Program-made: the position numbers and the translations under genes
Shown: positions 26,914-35,317 of the stretch, piece after piece
Numbering within the stretch: the first letter of the stretch is position 1
Layout of the letters: each line of letters opens with the position of its first letter
Notes under the pieces: generated by a model
What the model was told of the DNA's origin: nothing
Seen by the model: only the letters and a program-made list of their open reading frames with translations
Database searches by the model: none
Assembly (NCBI GenBank): GCA_036392375.1
Contig: DASVYC010000120.1
Span: 1 to 64,000, forward strand
From: JAFEBO01 sp036392375
GTDB lineage: Bacteria; Planctomycetota; Phycisphaerae; Phycisphaerales; UBA1924
Length of the DNA: 64,000 nt
Direction of reading: 5' to 3'

Positions 26914-26945
26914 CCCTAAGTCCTAAGCCCTAAGTCCTAAGTCCT
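26914..26945. repeat. Heptanucleotide tandem repeat (YCCTAAG)n
   Basis: Four and a half copies of a 7-base unit alternating CCCTAAG and TCCTAAG in the 200-base gap between trmD and the amidohydrolase gene. The composition is unlike the GC-rich surroundings. No function is apparent. Confidence 0.85.
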
Positions 26946-26967
26946 CCCCCTCACCCCTCCCACCTTC

Positions 26968-28299
26968 CTACTTCTTCACCACACTCCCCGCCCGCATCAC
27001 AAACTTCACATCCCTCAGCGTGTTCACATCCGCCGTCGGATCGCCATCCACCGCGATCAGATCCGCGCTCTTGCCCGGCTCGAGCGTTCCGATCTCCTTC
27101 TCAAGCCCCAATAGCGACGCCGCGTTGATCGTCGCCGCGACGAGGCACTCGCTCGGCGTCATCCCGCCCTCGACCATGAGCGGGAACTCCATCCAGTTCT
27201 CGCCATGGGGCGACACGCCGCTGTCGGTGCCGAAGGCGACGCGCACGCCCTCCTTCACCGCGATCTTGAACCGCTGGATCCGCACCGGCCCGGCCTCGAG
27301 CGCCTTGCGGGCGACAAACTCGTGGTAGAAGCCCGGGATTTGGGCGTTCTTCATGACCGTCGCGCTCGCGAGCAGTGTGGGGACCAGCCAGGTCTTGCCC
27401 GCCTTAAAGAGCCGGATCGATTCCTCGTCCATGTACGTGCCGTGCTCGACCGAGTCGATTCCCGCCCGCAGCACGGCGTTGATGCCGTCGGTCCCGTGCG
27501 CGTGTGCCGCGATCTTGCGGCCCATCGAGTGCGTAGTGTCCACCAGCGCCTGAATCTCGTCGTTGGTGAAGTGCTTCGCCAATCCCGCCGACGAGAGCGA
27601 CAGCACGCCGCCGGTCGCCGTGATCTTGATCACGTCCGCGCCGTTCTTGATCTGCAGCCGCACCGCCTTGCGGCACTCATCCGCCCCATCCGCCACGCCC
27701 ACCTCCGGCCCCGGCTGCGGGTACACGTCGTCGCGCCAGCCGTTGCTCGGGTCCGCGTGCCCGCCGCTGACGCTGATCGCCTTCCCTGCGCCCACGATCC
27801 GCGGCCCGACAATATCGCCACGGGCCACGCCGCTGCGCAGTGCAAACACAGCGTGCGCCTCGCCCCCGAGGTCACGCACCGTGGTGAACCCGGCCTCGAC
27901 CGTCTTCTTCGCGGCGACCACGCCTCGGATCGTCGAGTCGCACTCGTTCTCGGTGATGCTCCGCAGCCGCGATTCCTTGTTGAATTCGAAGGTCAGGTGC
28001 ACGTGGCAGTCGATCAAGCCCGGCAGCACGAACTTGTCGCGCAGGTCAATCTCCTGCACGCTCGCGCCCGACGCCTGCTCTTTCGAGAGATCAATCGGTC
28101 CCAGCCCCTCGACCACGCGGTCCACTTGGCCGTTCTTGACGACCAGCGTCGCGTTCTTCTTCGCGGGCATTCCTGCGATGTCGAGCAGCATGCCGCAGCG
28201 GATCACGCTATAGCGGTCCGCGGGTCTGGCGTCCTGCGCGAACGAGAACGACGAGGCCGCACAGGCGGCGGCAAGAGAGAGCGTGCGAAGGAGGTTCAT
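26968..28299 (-). CDS. Exported metal-dependent amidohydrolase (prolidase-like)
   Basis: A 443-residue protein with signal peptide (MNLLRTLSLAAACAASSFSF, cut near AQDA). The amidohydrolase barrel shows the HxH metal motif (VLPGLIDCHVHL), the Lys that is carboxylated in this family (ADVIKITATGG), later histidines (AAHAHGTDGI, SVEHGTYM) and the catalytic Asp (VAFGTDSGVSPHG). Closest in pattern to imidazolonepropionase/Xaa-Pro dipeptidase-like members; substrate unknown. The start at 28299 has AGGAGG-like sequence before it. A large palindrome (28346-28454) separates it from queF. Confidence 0.85.
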   Translation of the reverse strand: MNLLRTLSLAAACAASSFSFAQDARPADRYSVIRCGMLLDIAGMPAKKNATLVVKNGQVDRVVEGLGPIDLSKEQASGASVQEIDLRDKFVLPGLIDCHVHLTFEFNKESRLRSITENECDSTIRGVVAAKKTVEAGFTTVRDLGGEAHAVFALRSGVARGDIVGPRIVGAGKAISVSGGHADPSNGWRDDVYPQPGPEVGVADGADECRKAVRLQIKNGADVIKITATGGVLSLSSAGLAKHFTNDEIQALVDTTHSMGRKIAAHAHGTDGINAVLRAGIDSVEHGTYMDEESIRLFKAGKTWLVPTLLASATVMKNAQIPGFYHEFVARKALEAGPVRIQRFKIAVKEGVRVAFGTDSGVSPHGENWMEFPLMVEGGMTPSECLVAATINAASLLGLEKEIGTLEPGKSADLIAVDGDPTADVNTLRDVKFVMRAGSVVKK

Positions 28300-28345
28300 G
28301 ACCGCAGCATACCGGCTTTCGCCACAGCGGTTTCGGCGTAAAGCG

Positions 28346-28454
28346 TTCCGGGTGCCACTGCCCGGCTGCTCGGAGCCGGGCAGCGCCGTTGCCGCGAGTG
28401 CGAGCCCACTCACACTGCCCAACCGCAAAGCCGGTTGGGCAGTGGCACCCGGAA
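28346..28454. repeat. Compound palindromic element (GGTGCCAC family)
   Basis: A perfect 18-bp inverted repeat (28346-28363 and 28437-28454; arm TTCCGGGTGCCACTGCCC) encloses two more hairpins: CCCGGCT/AGCCGGG (28361-28380) and GCCCAACCG/CGGTTGGGC (28417-28440). The core CGGCTGCTCGGAGCCG (28363-28378) is identical to 33155-33170, and GGTGCCAC recurs there and at 38670-38677. It looks like a mobile or amplified REP/MITE-type intergenic element. Confidence 0.75.
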
Positions 28455-28467
28455 GCACTGCTCGCAC

Positions 28468-28860
28468 TCAGCGGTACCACATCTCCGGCACCGCCGCACC
28501 CTTCGTCGCGTGCGTCGCGTAGATGCGTGAGCGGATTCCGCCACGGCCCTTCCAGTCGGTGCGGATAACCAGCCACTCAGGATTCATCAATGCGACGAGA
28601 TCATCGCGGATGCGATTCGTCACCGCTTCGTAGAAGATGCCCTCGTTGCGGAATGACTGGTAGTAGAGCTTGAGGCTCTTGAGTTCGACGCACGTGCCGC
28701 CGGCCTTGGCCGCGCGGGGCTGGTAGATCAGCGTCACATCGCCAAAGTCCGGGTGCCCGGTCTTGGGGCAGACGCTGGTGAACTCCTCGCTCGTGTGCTC
28801 GATGACAAACGGCGAATCGGTCGGTGCGGGAAACGCTTCGAGAAGAGACGCTTGCGGCAT
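28468..28860 (-). CDS. queF: NADPH-dependent 7-cyano-7-deazaguanine reductase
   Basis: A 130-residue QueF of the short (unimodular) type, reducing preQ0 to preQ1 in queuosine biosynthesis. The catalytic Cys/Asp motif is seen in TSVCPKTGHPDFGD and the substrate-binding block in VELKSLKLYYQSFRNEG. I chose ATG 28860 (MPQASLLEAF), 23 bases after the mnmA stop. A longer form overlapping mnmA is possible. Expression is probably with mnmA and the flagellar genes upstream. Confidence 0.95.
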   Translation of the reverse strand: MPQASLLEAFPAPTDSPFVIEHTSEEFTSVCPKTGHPDFGDVTLIYQPRAAKAGGTCVELKSLKLYYQSFRNEGIFYEAVTNRIRDDLVALMNPEWLVIRTDWKGRGGIRSRIYATHATKGAAVPEMWYR

Positions 28861-28883
28861 GCCGCAGGGTAGCGACGGCCCGC

Positions 28884-30209
28884 TCACGTGTCCTTGCGGG
28901 CCACGCTCGCGATCCACCCGCCGCCCAGCACCAATTCGGGCCTCTCCTTCGCGTACAGCACGATCGCCTGCCCCGGCGTCACCGCCTGTTGCGGCTCATC
29001 GAATCGCACTTCGAACGCCCCGCGCCGGCCCGAGGGCACCGGACCCGGCGTGGTGTCGTCCACGATCCGCACGCGAGCGCTCACGGCGTCCGTGTTGTAC
29101 CGGTACTTGGCAAAGACGGTTGTCCATCCGCCTTCGGTGATGCCGCGTGACTGTGGATCGACGAGCCAGTTCGCCTCGTTCGCGACGCACGACTCGCAGT
29201 CGAGCAGATCCTTCGGCCCGACCGTCACGTTGTTCGCTTCCACGTTCTTCGAGACGACGTACACCGGATAGCCCAGGGCGATGTTCAAGCCGCGTCGCTG
29301 TCCGATCGTGAACCGGTGCTGGCCGCTGTGTGTCCCGACGACTTTGCCGCTCGGGTCCACAAAGGCTCCCTCACGAGCCAGCGTCGGATCTCGCCGCTCC
29401 AGCATCCCCGCGTAGTCGTTGTCGGGGACGAAGCAGATCTCCTGGCTGTCGGGCTTGTCGAAGACCGGCAGCCCGAACTCACGCGCGACGTCCCGCACCC
29501 GCGGCTTCTCCATCCCGCCGATGGGCAGCATCATCGCGTTCAGCCGCGCCCGAGGAGCGCCGAAGAGCACGTACGACTGATCCTTGTCCGCGTCCACGCC
29601 CCGCAGCAATGCCGCGTGCCCGGTCTCGTCTCGCCCGATCCGCGCGTAGTGCCCGCTGGCGACAAAGTCGGCTCCGATCTGCTGCGCGTACTCATGCAGC
29701 TTTCCGAACTTCAGCCAGTCGTTGCAGCGCACGCACGGGTTGGGTGTCCGTCCCGCGGCGTACTCGCCCGCGAAGTAGTCCACGATCCGCCCGAAGTCCT
29801 TCTTGAAGTTGCAGACGTAGAACGGCACGTCGAGCAATGCCGCCACCGCCCGCGCGTCCGCCGCGTCGTTGATGGAGCAGCAGCCCTGATGCCCGATGCG
29901 GATCGTCCGCCCGTTCTTGCCGGGAGTCGGGCACGCCGCCGCCTGCTCGTACGGCACCATCTCGTCGAGCGTCTCGCCGGGCGACCCGAGCCGCATGAAG
30001 CAGCCCACGACCTCGTACCCGTCGCGCTGCAGCAAAGCCGCGGCGACCGACGAGTCCACGCCGCCGGACATGGCGACGAGCACCTTGCCCTTCCTGGACG
30101 GCGAGTTGTTGGCTCCGGCGTCGATCACGCCGAAATCGTAGGGAAACGCGAGCGTGCGTCCCGCAGCGCTTGCCGAACCCCTCACGCGGTCACCCTCTCG
30201 CCCCCTCAT
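28884..30209 (-). CDS. mnmA: tRNA-specific 2-thiouridylase
   Basis: A 441-residue MnmA, which thiolates U34 of tRNAs for Lys, Glu and Gln. It has the ATP-pyrophosphatase loop (VAMSGGVDSSVAAALL), the first catalytic Cys in TPNPCVRCNDWLKFG, the second in DSQEICFVPDNDY, and the GQRRGLNIALGYPVYV block. It is somewhat longer than the usual 360-380 residues because of an N-terminal extension and a short insertion with CC (GHQGCCSINDAADA). The start is 3 bases after the flgH stop, which makes co-transcription with the flagellar genes likely; an internal GTG at 30128 is an alternative start. Confidence 0.95.
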   Translation of the reverse strand: MRGREGDRVRGSASAAGRTLAFPYDFGVIDAGANNSPSRKGKVLVAMSGGVDSSVAAALLQRDGYEVVGCFMRLGSPGETLDEMVPYEQAAACPTPGKNGRTIRIGHQGCCSINDAADARAVAALLDVPFYVCNFKKDFGRIVDYFAGEYAAGRTPNPCVRCNDWLKFGKLHEYAQQIGADFVASGHYARIGRDETGHAALLRGVDADKDQSYVLFGAPRARLNAMMLPIGGMEKPRVRDVAREFGLPVFDKPDSQEICFVPDNDYAGMLERRDPTLAREGAFVDPSGKVVGTHSGQHRFTIGQRRGLNIALGYPVYVVSKNVEANNVTVGPKDLLDCESCVANEANWLVDPQSRGITEGGWTTVFAKYRYNTDAVSARVRIVDDTTPGPVPSGRRGAFEVRFDEPQQAVTPGQAIVLYAKERPELVLGGGWIASVARKDT

Positions 30210-30212
30210 CCA

Positions 30213-30899
30213 CTAGAAACCAAACACCGTATCGAACAGCCGCGGTATCCACCCCTTCTTCGAAGCGTCCCGCACCTGGCCCTCGTTCTTCGAGCTCACC
30301 GTCAGCTCCGCCAACTGGCTCGAAAGCACTGTGTTGCTGGTCGTCACGTCCTCGGTGCGGCAGTTGCCCGCCAGCAGGATGACCGTGATCTCTTCATCCT
30401 TCGTGATCGTCTTCTTGGCCTCGAGCACCAGCACGCCGTTGGGCTTGACGTCGATCACGGTGGCGGTGATCTTGGCGCTGAACTTATCCGTGCGGTCGTA
30501 GTTGCCCTTGCCCTCCCACTTGGGCTTGCCGGAGACGTCCAGTTCCATGAGCGGGTTGCGGTCCGACGGCTCGGCCCGCGTCTCGAGCAGCGAGATCAGA
30601 TCCGGGAACTTTTTGAGCGCCGCCGAGAACGACATCTTCTTCTCGCTCTTGGCGTCGCTGTCGCTGCTCGCCTTGCTCTGCTCGTCGATCAGGATCGTGA
30701 TGAGGTCGTTCTTGCTGAACGACTTGGGTTTCGGGGCCGTGACGAAGATGAGGCTCGCCTCCTGCAGCGGCTTCTGGGACGTCTCGGGCGGCGCGTCCGG
30801 CGGCGGTGCGTTCTGCTGATCGCGCAGCAGGCTCTGCCCGCTCGCCCACCCGCACGCCGCCGCCATCACCATCATAGACACCAGCGTTGTCTTCTTCAT
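30213..30899 (-). CDS. flgH: Flagellar L-ring protein
   Basis: A 228-residue FlgH, which forms the outer-membrane ring of the basal body. Conserved parts are NDLITILIDEQSKASSDSDA, LMELDVSGKPKWEGKGNYDR and ITATVIDVKPNGVLVLEAKK. The signal peptide begins at MKKTTLVSMMVMAAACGWAS. I placed the start at 30899, preceded by GGGGAG; an in-frame ATG at 30953 overlaps the flgA stop (ATGAGTGA) and is an alternative that keeps translational coupling. It is not obviously a lipoprotein of the usual LxGC type at the signal site. Confidence 0.93.
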   Translation of the reverse strand: MKKTTLVSMMVMAAACGWASGQSLLRDQQNAPPPDAPPETSQKPLQEASLIFVTAPKPKSFSKNDLITILIDEQSKASSDSDAKSEKKMSFSAALKKFPDLISLLETRAEPSDRNPLMELDVSGKPKWEGKGNYDRTDKFSAKITATVIDVKPNGVLVLEAKKTITKDEEITVILLAGNCRTEDVTTSNTVLSSQLAELTVSSKNEGQVRDASKKGWIPRLFDTVFGF

Positions 30900-30945
30900 G
30901 ACCCAGACTCCCCGCGGCCGTTCGCCGCGGCTGTACGCGGATTGC

Positions 30946-32187
30946 TCACTCATCCAGCGGCAGGAACTTCATCTTCTTCGTGGGCCGCTTCCCACCCGGC
31001 GTCTTCGCCTCGACGATGATCGACCCGTCCGGGCGCTCGGTCACCCGTTGCACCTGGATGGTCCCCACGATCGCGCTCTGCGTCGGCCTGGCGGCCGCAA
31101 TCGGCTCGGGCGCTGCCTCGCGTTGCTCGGCTTCGGCCCCGAACACGTTGTCTCCGGGGACATCGGCGTTCACCACCGCCTGCCCCGGCCCGATCACCTT
31201 GGCCCGGACTCGTGCCTTCGCGTTCGTGGTCGGCGCCAGCTCGATCATCTCGCCCTCACGCCCCGGCGCCAGCGCCCGTGCCTTGATGTTCACCACGATC
31301 GAGCCCGAGAGGCACGCGACGGTCACGATGTCGCCGCGTCGGATCAGCACCGCGGGCTCGACATCATCCTCGACGAACACCTGTCCAGCCTCGACGCGGT
31401 TGCGCACCACCATGCCGATCACGCTGTCCGCGTCGGCGTACCGCTCGCCCGGGGTGACCCAGCGGTCCTCGCGGAGCAGGTGCTCCTCGCGGACGATGTC
31501 GCCCCGCTTCAGGGCCGCCCGCGAGGCGGCGATCGCCCAGCGCTGCTCGACTCGCACCCGCACCGTCCCCGCCGCCGCGATCTTGTCACCCTCGAACACG
31601 CGGACGAGCACCGGCACCTGCGCCCCCAGCCCGGCGGGCTGGATGTCCAGCGTGCGTCCGTCGGCGCTGAGAGACAGGAGGCGTTCATCGCCGGGCGAGA
31701 AGCTCAGCCGCACATCCTCGGGTTTGACCCGCAGGAACGACACCAGCCGTGCCGCGACGGCGCCGCGCACGGTTGACTCGCGCACGTCCGAGGCATGACG
31801 CCACTCGATCGCGGGCTTGCTGCTCGGCGTTGCCGCCGGTGCGGCCGCGGGCGTCTCGATGGTTGCACGCATCGCGCGCACCACGCATCGATCGCCGCTG
31901 AACGCCAGGACGCCCAATCGCGCGTCGGGCCGAGCCGCCTTGATGGAATCGCGGAGCTGATCGATCCCGATCTCGACTCCGGCGTCGTCGCCGACGCTAG
32001 GCAGCACCTCGATGTCGCCGAGCTCCTCGGCGTGCGCGCCTTCAAGGGTCGCGACCTGTCGGAGTGTGATGGCTTTGCCGCCCTCGACGCGGACGGAGGA
32101 AAGCAGCGTGATGGCGTCGCCGAGCGCGGGCGTGAGCGTGAGCACACACGCCGCCGTCGCCGTCCACACTCGTCTCGCGATCCGCAC
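30946..32187 (-). CDS. flgA: Flagellar P-ring assembly chaperone
   Basis: A 413-residue FlgA, the periplasmic chaperone needed for FlgI ring formation. The C-terminal half has the SAF-type fold (ALKRGDIVREEHLLREDRWV, VRNRVEAGQVFVEDDVEPAV, IRRGDIVTVACLSGSI, then ARALAPGREGEMI). The N-terminus is a signal peptide. A GTG start at 32187 is set by AGGAGG seven bases upstream. It is longer than the proteobacterial protein (about 220), with an added N-terminal domain and a C-terminal tail after residue 330. Confidence 0.93.
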   Translation of the reverse strand: MRIARRVWTATAACVLTLTPALGDAITLLSSVRVEGGKAITLRQVATLEGAHAEELGDIEVLPSVGDDAGVEIGIDQLRDSIKAARPDARLGVLAFSGDRCVVRAMRATIETPAAAPAATPSSKPAIEWRHASDVRESTVRGAVAARLVSFLRVKPEDVRLSFSPGDERLLSLSADGRTLDIQPAGLGAQVPVLVRVFEGDKIAAAGTVRVRVEQRWAIAASRAALKRGDIVREEHLLREDRWVTPGERYADADSVIGMVVRNRVEAGQVFVEDDVEPAVLIRRGDIVTVACLSGSIVVNIKARALAPGREGEMIELAPTTNAKARVRAKVIGPGQAVVNADVPGDNVFGAEAEQREAAPEPIAAARPTQSAIVGTIQVQRVTERPDGSIIVEAKTPGGKRPTKKMKFLPLDE

Positions 32188-32263
32188 GCCTGAACCTCCT
32201 GTACGGGCTCCGCCCGTCTGGCATCCTCATTCGATCACCGCGGCTCCGCCGCCGCCGTTTGCA

Positions 32264-33067
32264 TCAGCGACGGATCTGAGCCACCGATCGCAGCGAGTCG
32301 TCCGCGGCGCGGATGCTCTGGCTGTTGAACTCAAACGCTCGCTGAGTGCGGATGAGCTCGATCATCTCCTTGGTTGGATCGACGTTCGAGTTCTCGAGGA
32401 ACCCCTGCCGGATCGTGCCCCGGTCGTCGGTGCCGGGCTCGCCCGTGGTGGGGGGGCCCGATCCGGCCGTCTCGGTGAACAGGTTCTCGCCGATCTGCAG
32501 CAGGCCCGAAGGATTTGGGAACGACGCGAGCTGGATCTGTCCCTGGAGCTGCGGCACGGTCGAACCGGTCACCGTCGCGTACACCCGCCCCGCCGAATCG
32601 ATCGACACCGCCGTCGCCGAGGGATCGATCGTGACCACCGGCTGGATGCGGCGACCCTGATCGTTGGCCAGCACGATCTCGCGATCGGCGTTGAGTGCCA
32701 GGTTGCCGGCACGCGTGTACGCCGTCGTGCCGATGTTCTGTTCCACGCCCACCTGCAGGAATCCCTGTCCCTCGATCTGGATATCCAGCGGCCGACCCGT
32801 CTGCAGCGGCGCACCATCGGTGAAGTCGAGCTGCGTGCTCGCCACTTTGACGCCCAAGCCGACCTGCACCCCGGTCGGTGTCTTGTCCCCGATCGCGTTC
32901 TCCACGCCGGGCTGAAGCTTGTGCAGGTACAGCAGGTCCTGATAGTTGACGCGGCTGGACTTGAACCCGGTGGTGTTGATGTTTGCCAGGTTGTTGGCAG
33001 TCACGTCCAGGGCCGTGTTGAGGGCCGACAGTCCCGAGGAAGCCGATTGCAGCGCATTGATGGCCAT
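32264..33067 (-). CDS. flgG: Flagellar distal rod protein
   Basis: A 267-residue FlgG. Family landmarks are the N-terminal ALDVTANNLANINTTGFKSS, the central LDIQIEGQGFLQV, LANDQGRRIQPVVTID, and the C-terminal GFLENSNVDPTKEMIELIRT, QRAFEFNSQSIRAADD. The rod is the shaft of the basal body crossing the periplasm. It follows flgF on the same strand after a gap containing a palindromic repeat. Confidence 0.97.
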   Translation of the reverse strand: MAINALQSASSGLSALNTALDVTANNLANINTTGFKSSRVNYQDLLYLHKLQPGVENAIGDKTPTGVQVGLGVKVASTQLDFTDGAPLQTGRPLDIQIEGQGFLQVGVEQNIGTTAYTRAGNLALNADREIVLANDQGRRIQPVVTIDPSATAVSIDSAGRVYATVTGSTVPQLQGQIQLASFPNPSGLLQIGENLFTETAGSGPPTTGEPGTDDRGTIRQGFLENSNVDPTKEMIELIRTQRAFEFNSQSIRAADDSLRSVAQIRR

Positions 33068-33139
33068 GACCGCCCTCTACGCAACGCGCGTGCCGCGAAC
33101 CAGAGTGTGATGGAACCCCAGGCTTGTGCCACGAGCAAG

Positions 33140-33183
33140 GTGCCACCAGTCCGCGGCTGCTCGGAGCCGTGCGACTGATGCCG
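33140..33183. repeat. Palindromic element between flgF and flgG (GGTGCCAC family)
   Basis: Contains GGTGCCAC (33140-33147) and the same 16-base hairpin CGGCTGCTCGGAGCCG (33155-33170) seen at 28363-28378, flanked by imperfect AGTC/GACT arms. The rest of the 229-base flgF-flgG gap has no gene. Confidence 0.7.
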
Positions 33184-33296
33184 ACTGCACGCTGCACGCT
33201 GATGGACTCCGCTTGCGCCAAGCAAGGTCACCGCGAATGGAAGGCCGCTGCGAACGCCTTGTTCGTTCTCGCCGGATCACCAAGCCGTGACACTAC

Positions 33297-34073
33297 TTAC
33301 GCCAGCCGGCCGAACGTGTTGATCGCCCGCTCCATCATGCGGTCCGCGGCCTGGATCACCCCGATATTGGCGTCCACTTCGCGGGAAGCGCTCTGCAAGT
33401 TCATGAGCGCCCGGATCTCGTCCACGCCCGATTCTTCGAGCTGACCCTGCTTCACCAATCCCGCGGACTCCGCCGCGTTCGAGACCAGCGAGGCGGGCGC
33501 TTCGAGAATCGACCCGCCGCGCTTCGTGATGGCGTCCTCGTTCTTCACCGCGTAGACGCCGATGCGTCCCACCTCGCGCTTGTCCACGTAGATCCGACCG
33601 TTGGACGAGATCGAGATCTCTCCCGGCGGCAGCGTGATCGAGCGTCCGGAGTAGTCCAGCACCGCCGCCCCGCTGGCCGCCTGCACCAGCCGCCCCTCCG
33701 CGTTGCGGGTGAATCGCCCGTCGCGGGTGAGCAGCGCCGTCCGACCCGTGTCCCGCGGCCCGCCCTGCACCTGGAAGAATCCCTCGCCCTCGATCGAGAC
33801 ATCGAGCGGGTTGCCGGTGATCTTTGCCGACCCCTGCGCAAGATTGACCCGCGTCGGCATCGCCAGCACGCCCGCTCCCAGTCGTTCCAGCATCGCGTCC
33901 GACGGTGCGCCCATCGCGTTGTCTTCCTGCCGAGCGGCGAGCCGCTGCTTCATCGCCGGGATATCCGGCTTGAAGCCCACGGTGTCCATGTTCGAGAGGT
34001 TGTTGGAGAACACGTCCTGCCGGTACATGGCACCGAGCAGGCCCGAGGATGAGATCTGAACGCCGTAGTGCAC
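33297..34073 (-). CDS. flgF: Flagellar proximal rod protein
   Basis: A 258-residue FlgF-type rod protein. Landmarks: N-terminal DVFSNNLSNMDTVGFKPDIP, central PLDVSIEGEGFFQV, and C-terminal GQLEESGVDEIRALMNLQ, AADRMMERAINTFGRLA. It starts with GTG (34073, VHYGVQISSSGL); no Shine-Dalgarno is visible and the first gene of the flgF-G-A-H run should need one, so the true start may be misplaced by a few residues. Confidence 0.93.
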   Translation of the reverse strand: MHYGVQISSSGLLGAMYRQDVFSNNLSNMDTVGFKPDIPAMKQRLAARQEDNAMGAPSDAMLERLGAGVLAMPTRVNLAQGSAKITGNPLDVSIEGEGFFQVQGGPRDTGRTALLTRDGRFTRNAEGRLVQAASGAAVLDYSGRSITLPPGEISISSNGRIYVDKREVGRIGVYAVKNEDAITKRGGSILEAPASLVSNAAESAGLVKQGQLEESGVDEIRALMNLQSASREVDANIGVIQAADRMMERAINTFGRLA

Positions 34074-34128
34074 GCCGTGATGGACGCAAAGGACGTGCCG
34101 GGGTCCAAAAACTCAAAGCTCATAGCAG

Positions 34129-34184
34129 CAAAGCTCAAATCAAGGCACGACCCCGCAGTCCCGTATGCCTCGATTTGAGCTTTG
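34129..34184. repeat. AT-rich inverted repeat upstream of flgF
   Basis: A 19-base arm (34129-34147, CAAAGCTCAAATCAAGGCA) matches 18 of 19 bases of the inverted copy at 34166-34184, with an 18-base loop. Short runs of AAAGCTCA/TTTGAGC are repeated just outside the arms up to 34204. It separates ppa from flgF; it may end ppa transcription. It resembles in style the element at 58304-58410. Confidence 0.75.
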
Positions 34185-34204
34185 AGCTTTCTCGCTTTGA
34201 GCTC

Positions 34205-34771
34205 TTACTTCGACAAGCCCTTCATGCTCCCCGTCCGCCGCGCGTTGTAGTACCGCGTCAGCGAATCCTCGATGATCGCGTGGGCGGCCTCCGCGGGCAT
34301 GACCTCGTCCACCGCCACGTCCTTGCCCTCGAGCATCTTGTAATCCTCGAAGAAGCGTTTGAGCATCTTGAAGATGTGCTTGGGGAAGTCGCTCGCCTTC
34401 TGGAACTCCGAGTAGATCGGGTCCTGGGCCATCACCGCGATGATCTTGTGGTCCGGGTCGCCCTGGTCGATCATCGACATCAGCCCGACCGCCCGGGCCT
34501 CGCAGATCGTCATCGCCGGGATGTCCTCGGTGCAGTACACCAAGACGTCGAGCGGGTCGTCGTCCTCGGCCAGGGTCTGGGGGATGAAGCCGTAGTTCGC
34601 GGGGTAGTACACCGCGCTGCTCAGCACGCGATCGACCTTCAAAAGGCCGGAACCCTTGTCGATCTCGAACTTCAGATTGGACCCGCGCGGGATCTCGATC
34701 ACCGCCCGGAAATCGCCCGGCAATTGCTTTCCCTCGATGCCCGGCGTCACGTCGTGCCACGGATGGATCAT
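34205..34771 (-). CDS. ppa: Inorganic pyrophosphatase (family I)
   Basis: A 188-residue soluble pyrophosphatase, hydrolysing PPi. Active-site residues lie in GSNLKFEIDKGSG, AVYYPANYGFIPQT, EDDDPLDVLVYC and DHKIIAV, the usual Mg-binding set. The start at 34771 (MIHPWHDVTPG) is the natural family N-terminus; an extension to 34807 is unlikely. Confidence 0.96.
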   Translation of the reverse strand: MIHPWHDVTPGIEGKQLPGDFRAVIEIPRGSNLKFEIDKGSGLLKVDRVLSSAVYYPANYGFIPQTLAEDDDPLDVLVYCTEDIPAMTICEARAVGLMSMIDQGDPDHKIIAVMAQDPIYSEFQKASDFPKHIFKMLKRFFEDYKMLEGKDVAVDEVMPAEAAHAIIEDSLTRYYNARRTGSMKGLSK

Positions 34772-34887
34772 GGGCGAGCGTAGCAATCGGGAGCCTTCAC
34801 CGCCCACCTCCGTGCCGCACGCCCGGCCGTCGAAGCGCGATTCTGTGAACCGGGCTTGACGACGCCCGGTGCCGGGTCGTATTCTTG

Positions 34888-34904
34888 TTGAGACTGAATC
34901 TCAA
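34888..34904 (+). promoter_or_regulatory. Fur-like iron box upstream of the heme oxygenase pair
   Basis: TTGAGACTGAATCTCAA is a 6-5-6 perfect palindrome that also reads as the 7-1-7 form of a Fur site (TGAGACT G AATCTCA, compare TGAGAAT-N-ATTCTCA). It lies about 20 bases upstream of the start codon at 34925, where a repressor would block transcription. Iron control is inference from this match and from the heme-degrading gene downstream. Confidence 0.6.
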
Positions 34905-34924
34905 TACTATTCCCGAGGTCCACA

Positions 34925-35317
34925 ATGGCCTTCGCGCCCTTTCACGACGACCCCCCGCCCGCCACGCCGCACGCGGCCACACCCGCGTCGCGTTGCCCCG
35001 TGCATGGCTGGTTGCCCGCGAGCTTCGCCACCATGCGTCCTTCCGCGCTCGTGAAGCGGTTCGGCCTCGTGGGGGCCGGACTCTTCACGCTTGCCGGCCT
35101 CAAGTGCGTTCTGCTCTACGTGGTCGCCCCCGCCGCGGTCGCGGCGTTCGCGCTGGCGCCCGCCTCGTCGGAGTCCATCGATGTCCAGCAAATGCCCCTT
35201 CGCTGCCCTGTTACCGGCCACGATGCGTCCGCCCTCTTTGCACCCCAAGATCAACCAGCCCCCGCGCCCGCCGCTGACGCAGGAGCTCAAGGACAAAACC
35301 CGCCAGCAGCACGATGA
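34925..35317 (+). CDS. Small membrane protein with Cys-Pro motifs, overlapping heme oxygenase gene
   Basis: A 130-residue protein with one strong membrane segment (about residues 46-77, FGLVGAGLFTLAGLKC then VLLYVVAPAAVAAFAL). It has CPVHG (Cys24) and CPVTGH (Cys94), both Cys-Pro pairs of the type used as heme-regulatory motifs. GAGG lies eight bases before the start. Its last 137 bases overlap the start of the heme oxygenase gene in another frame, implying coupled translation, or else a frameshift that splits one membrane-anchored heme oxygenase. No family is recognised. Confidence 0.6.
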   Translation: MAFAPFHDDPPPATPHAATPASRCPVHGWLPASFATMRPSALVKRFGLVGAGLFTLAGLKCVLLYVVAPAAVAAFALAPASSESIDVQQMPLRCPVTGHDASALFAPQDQPAPAPAADAGAQGQNPPAAR

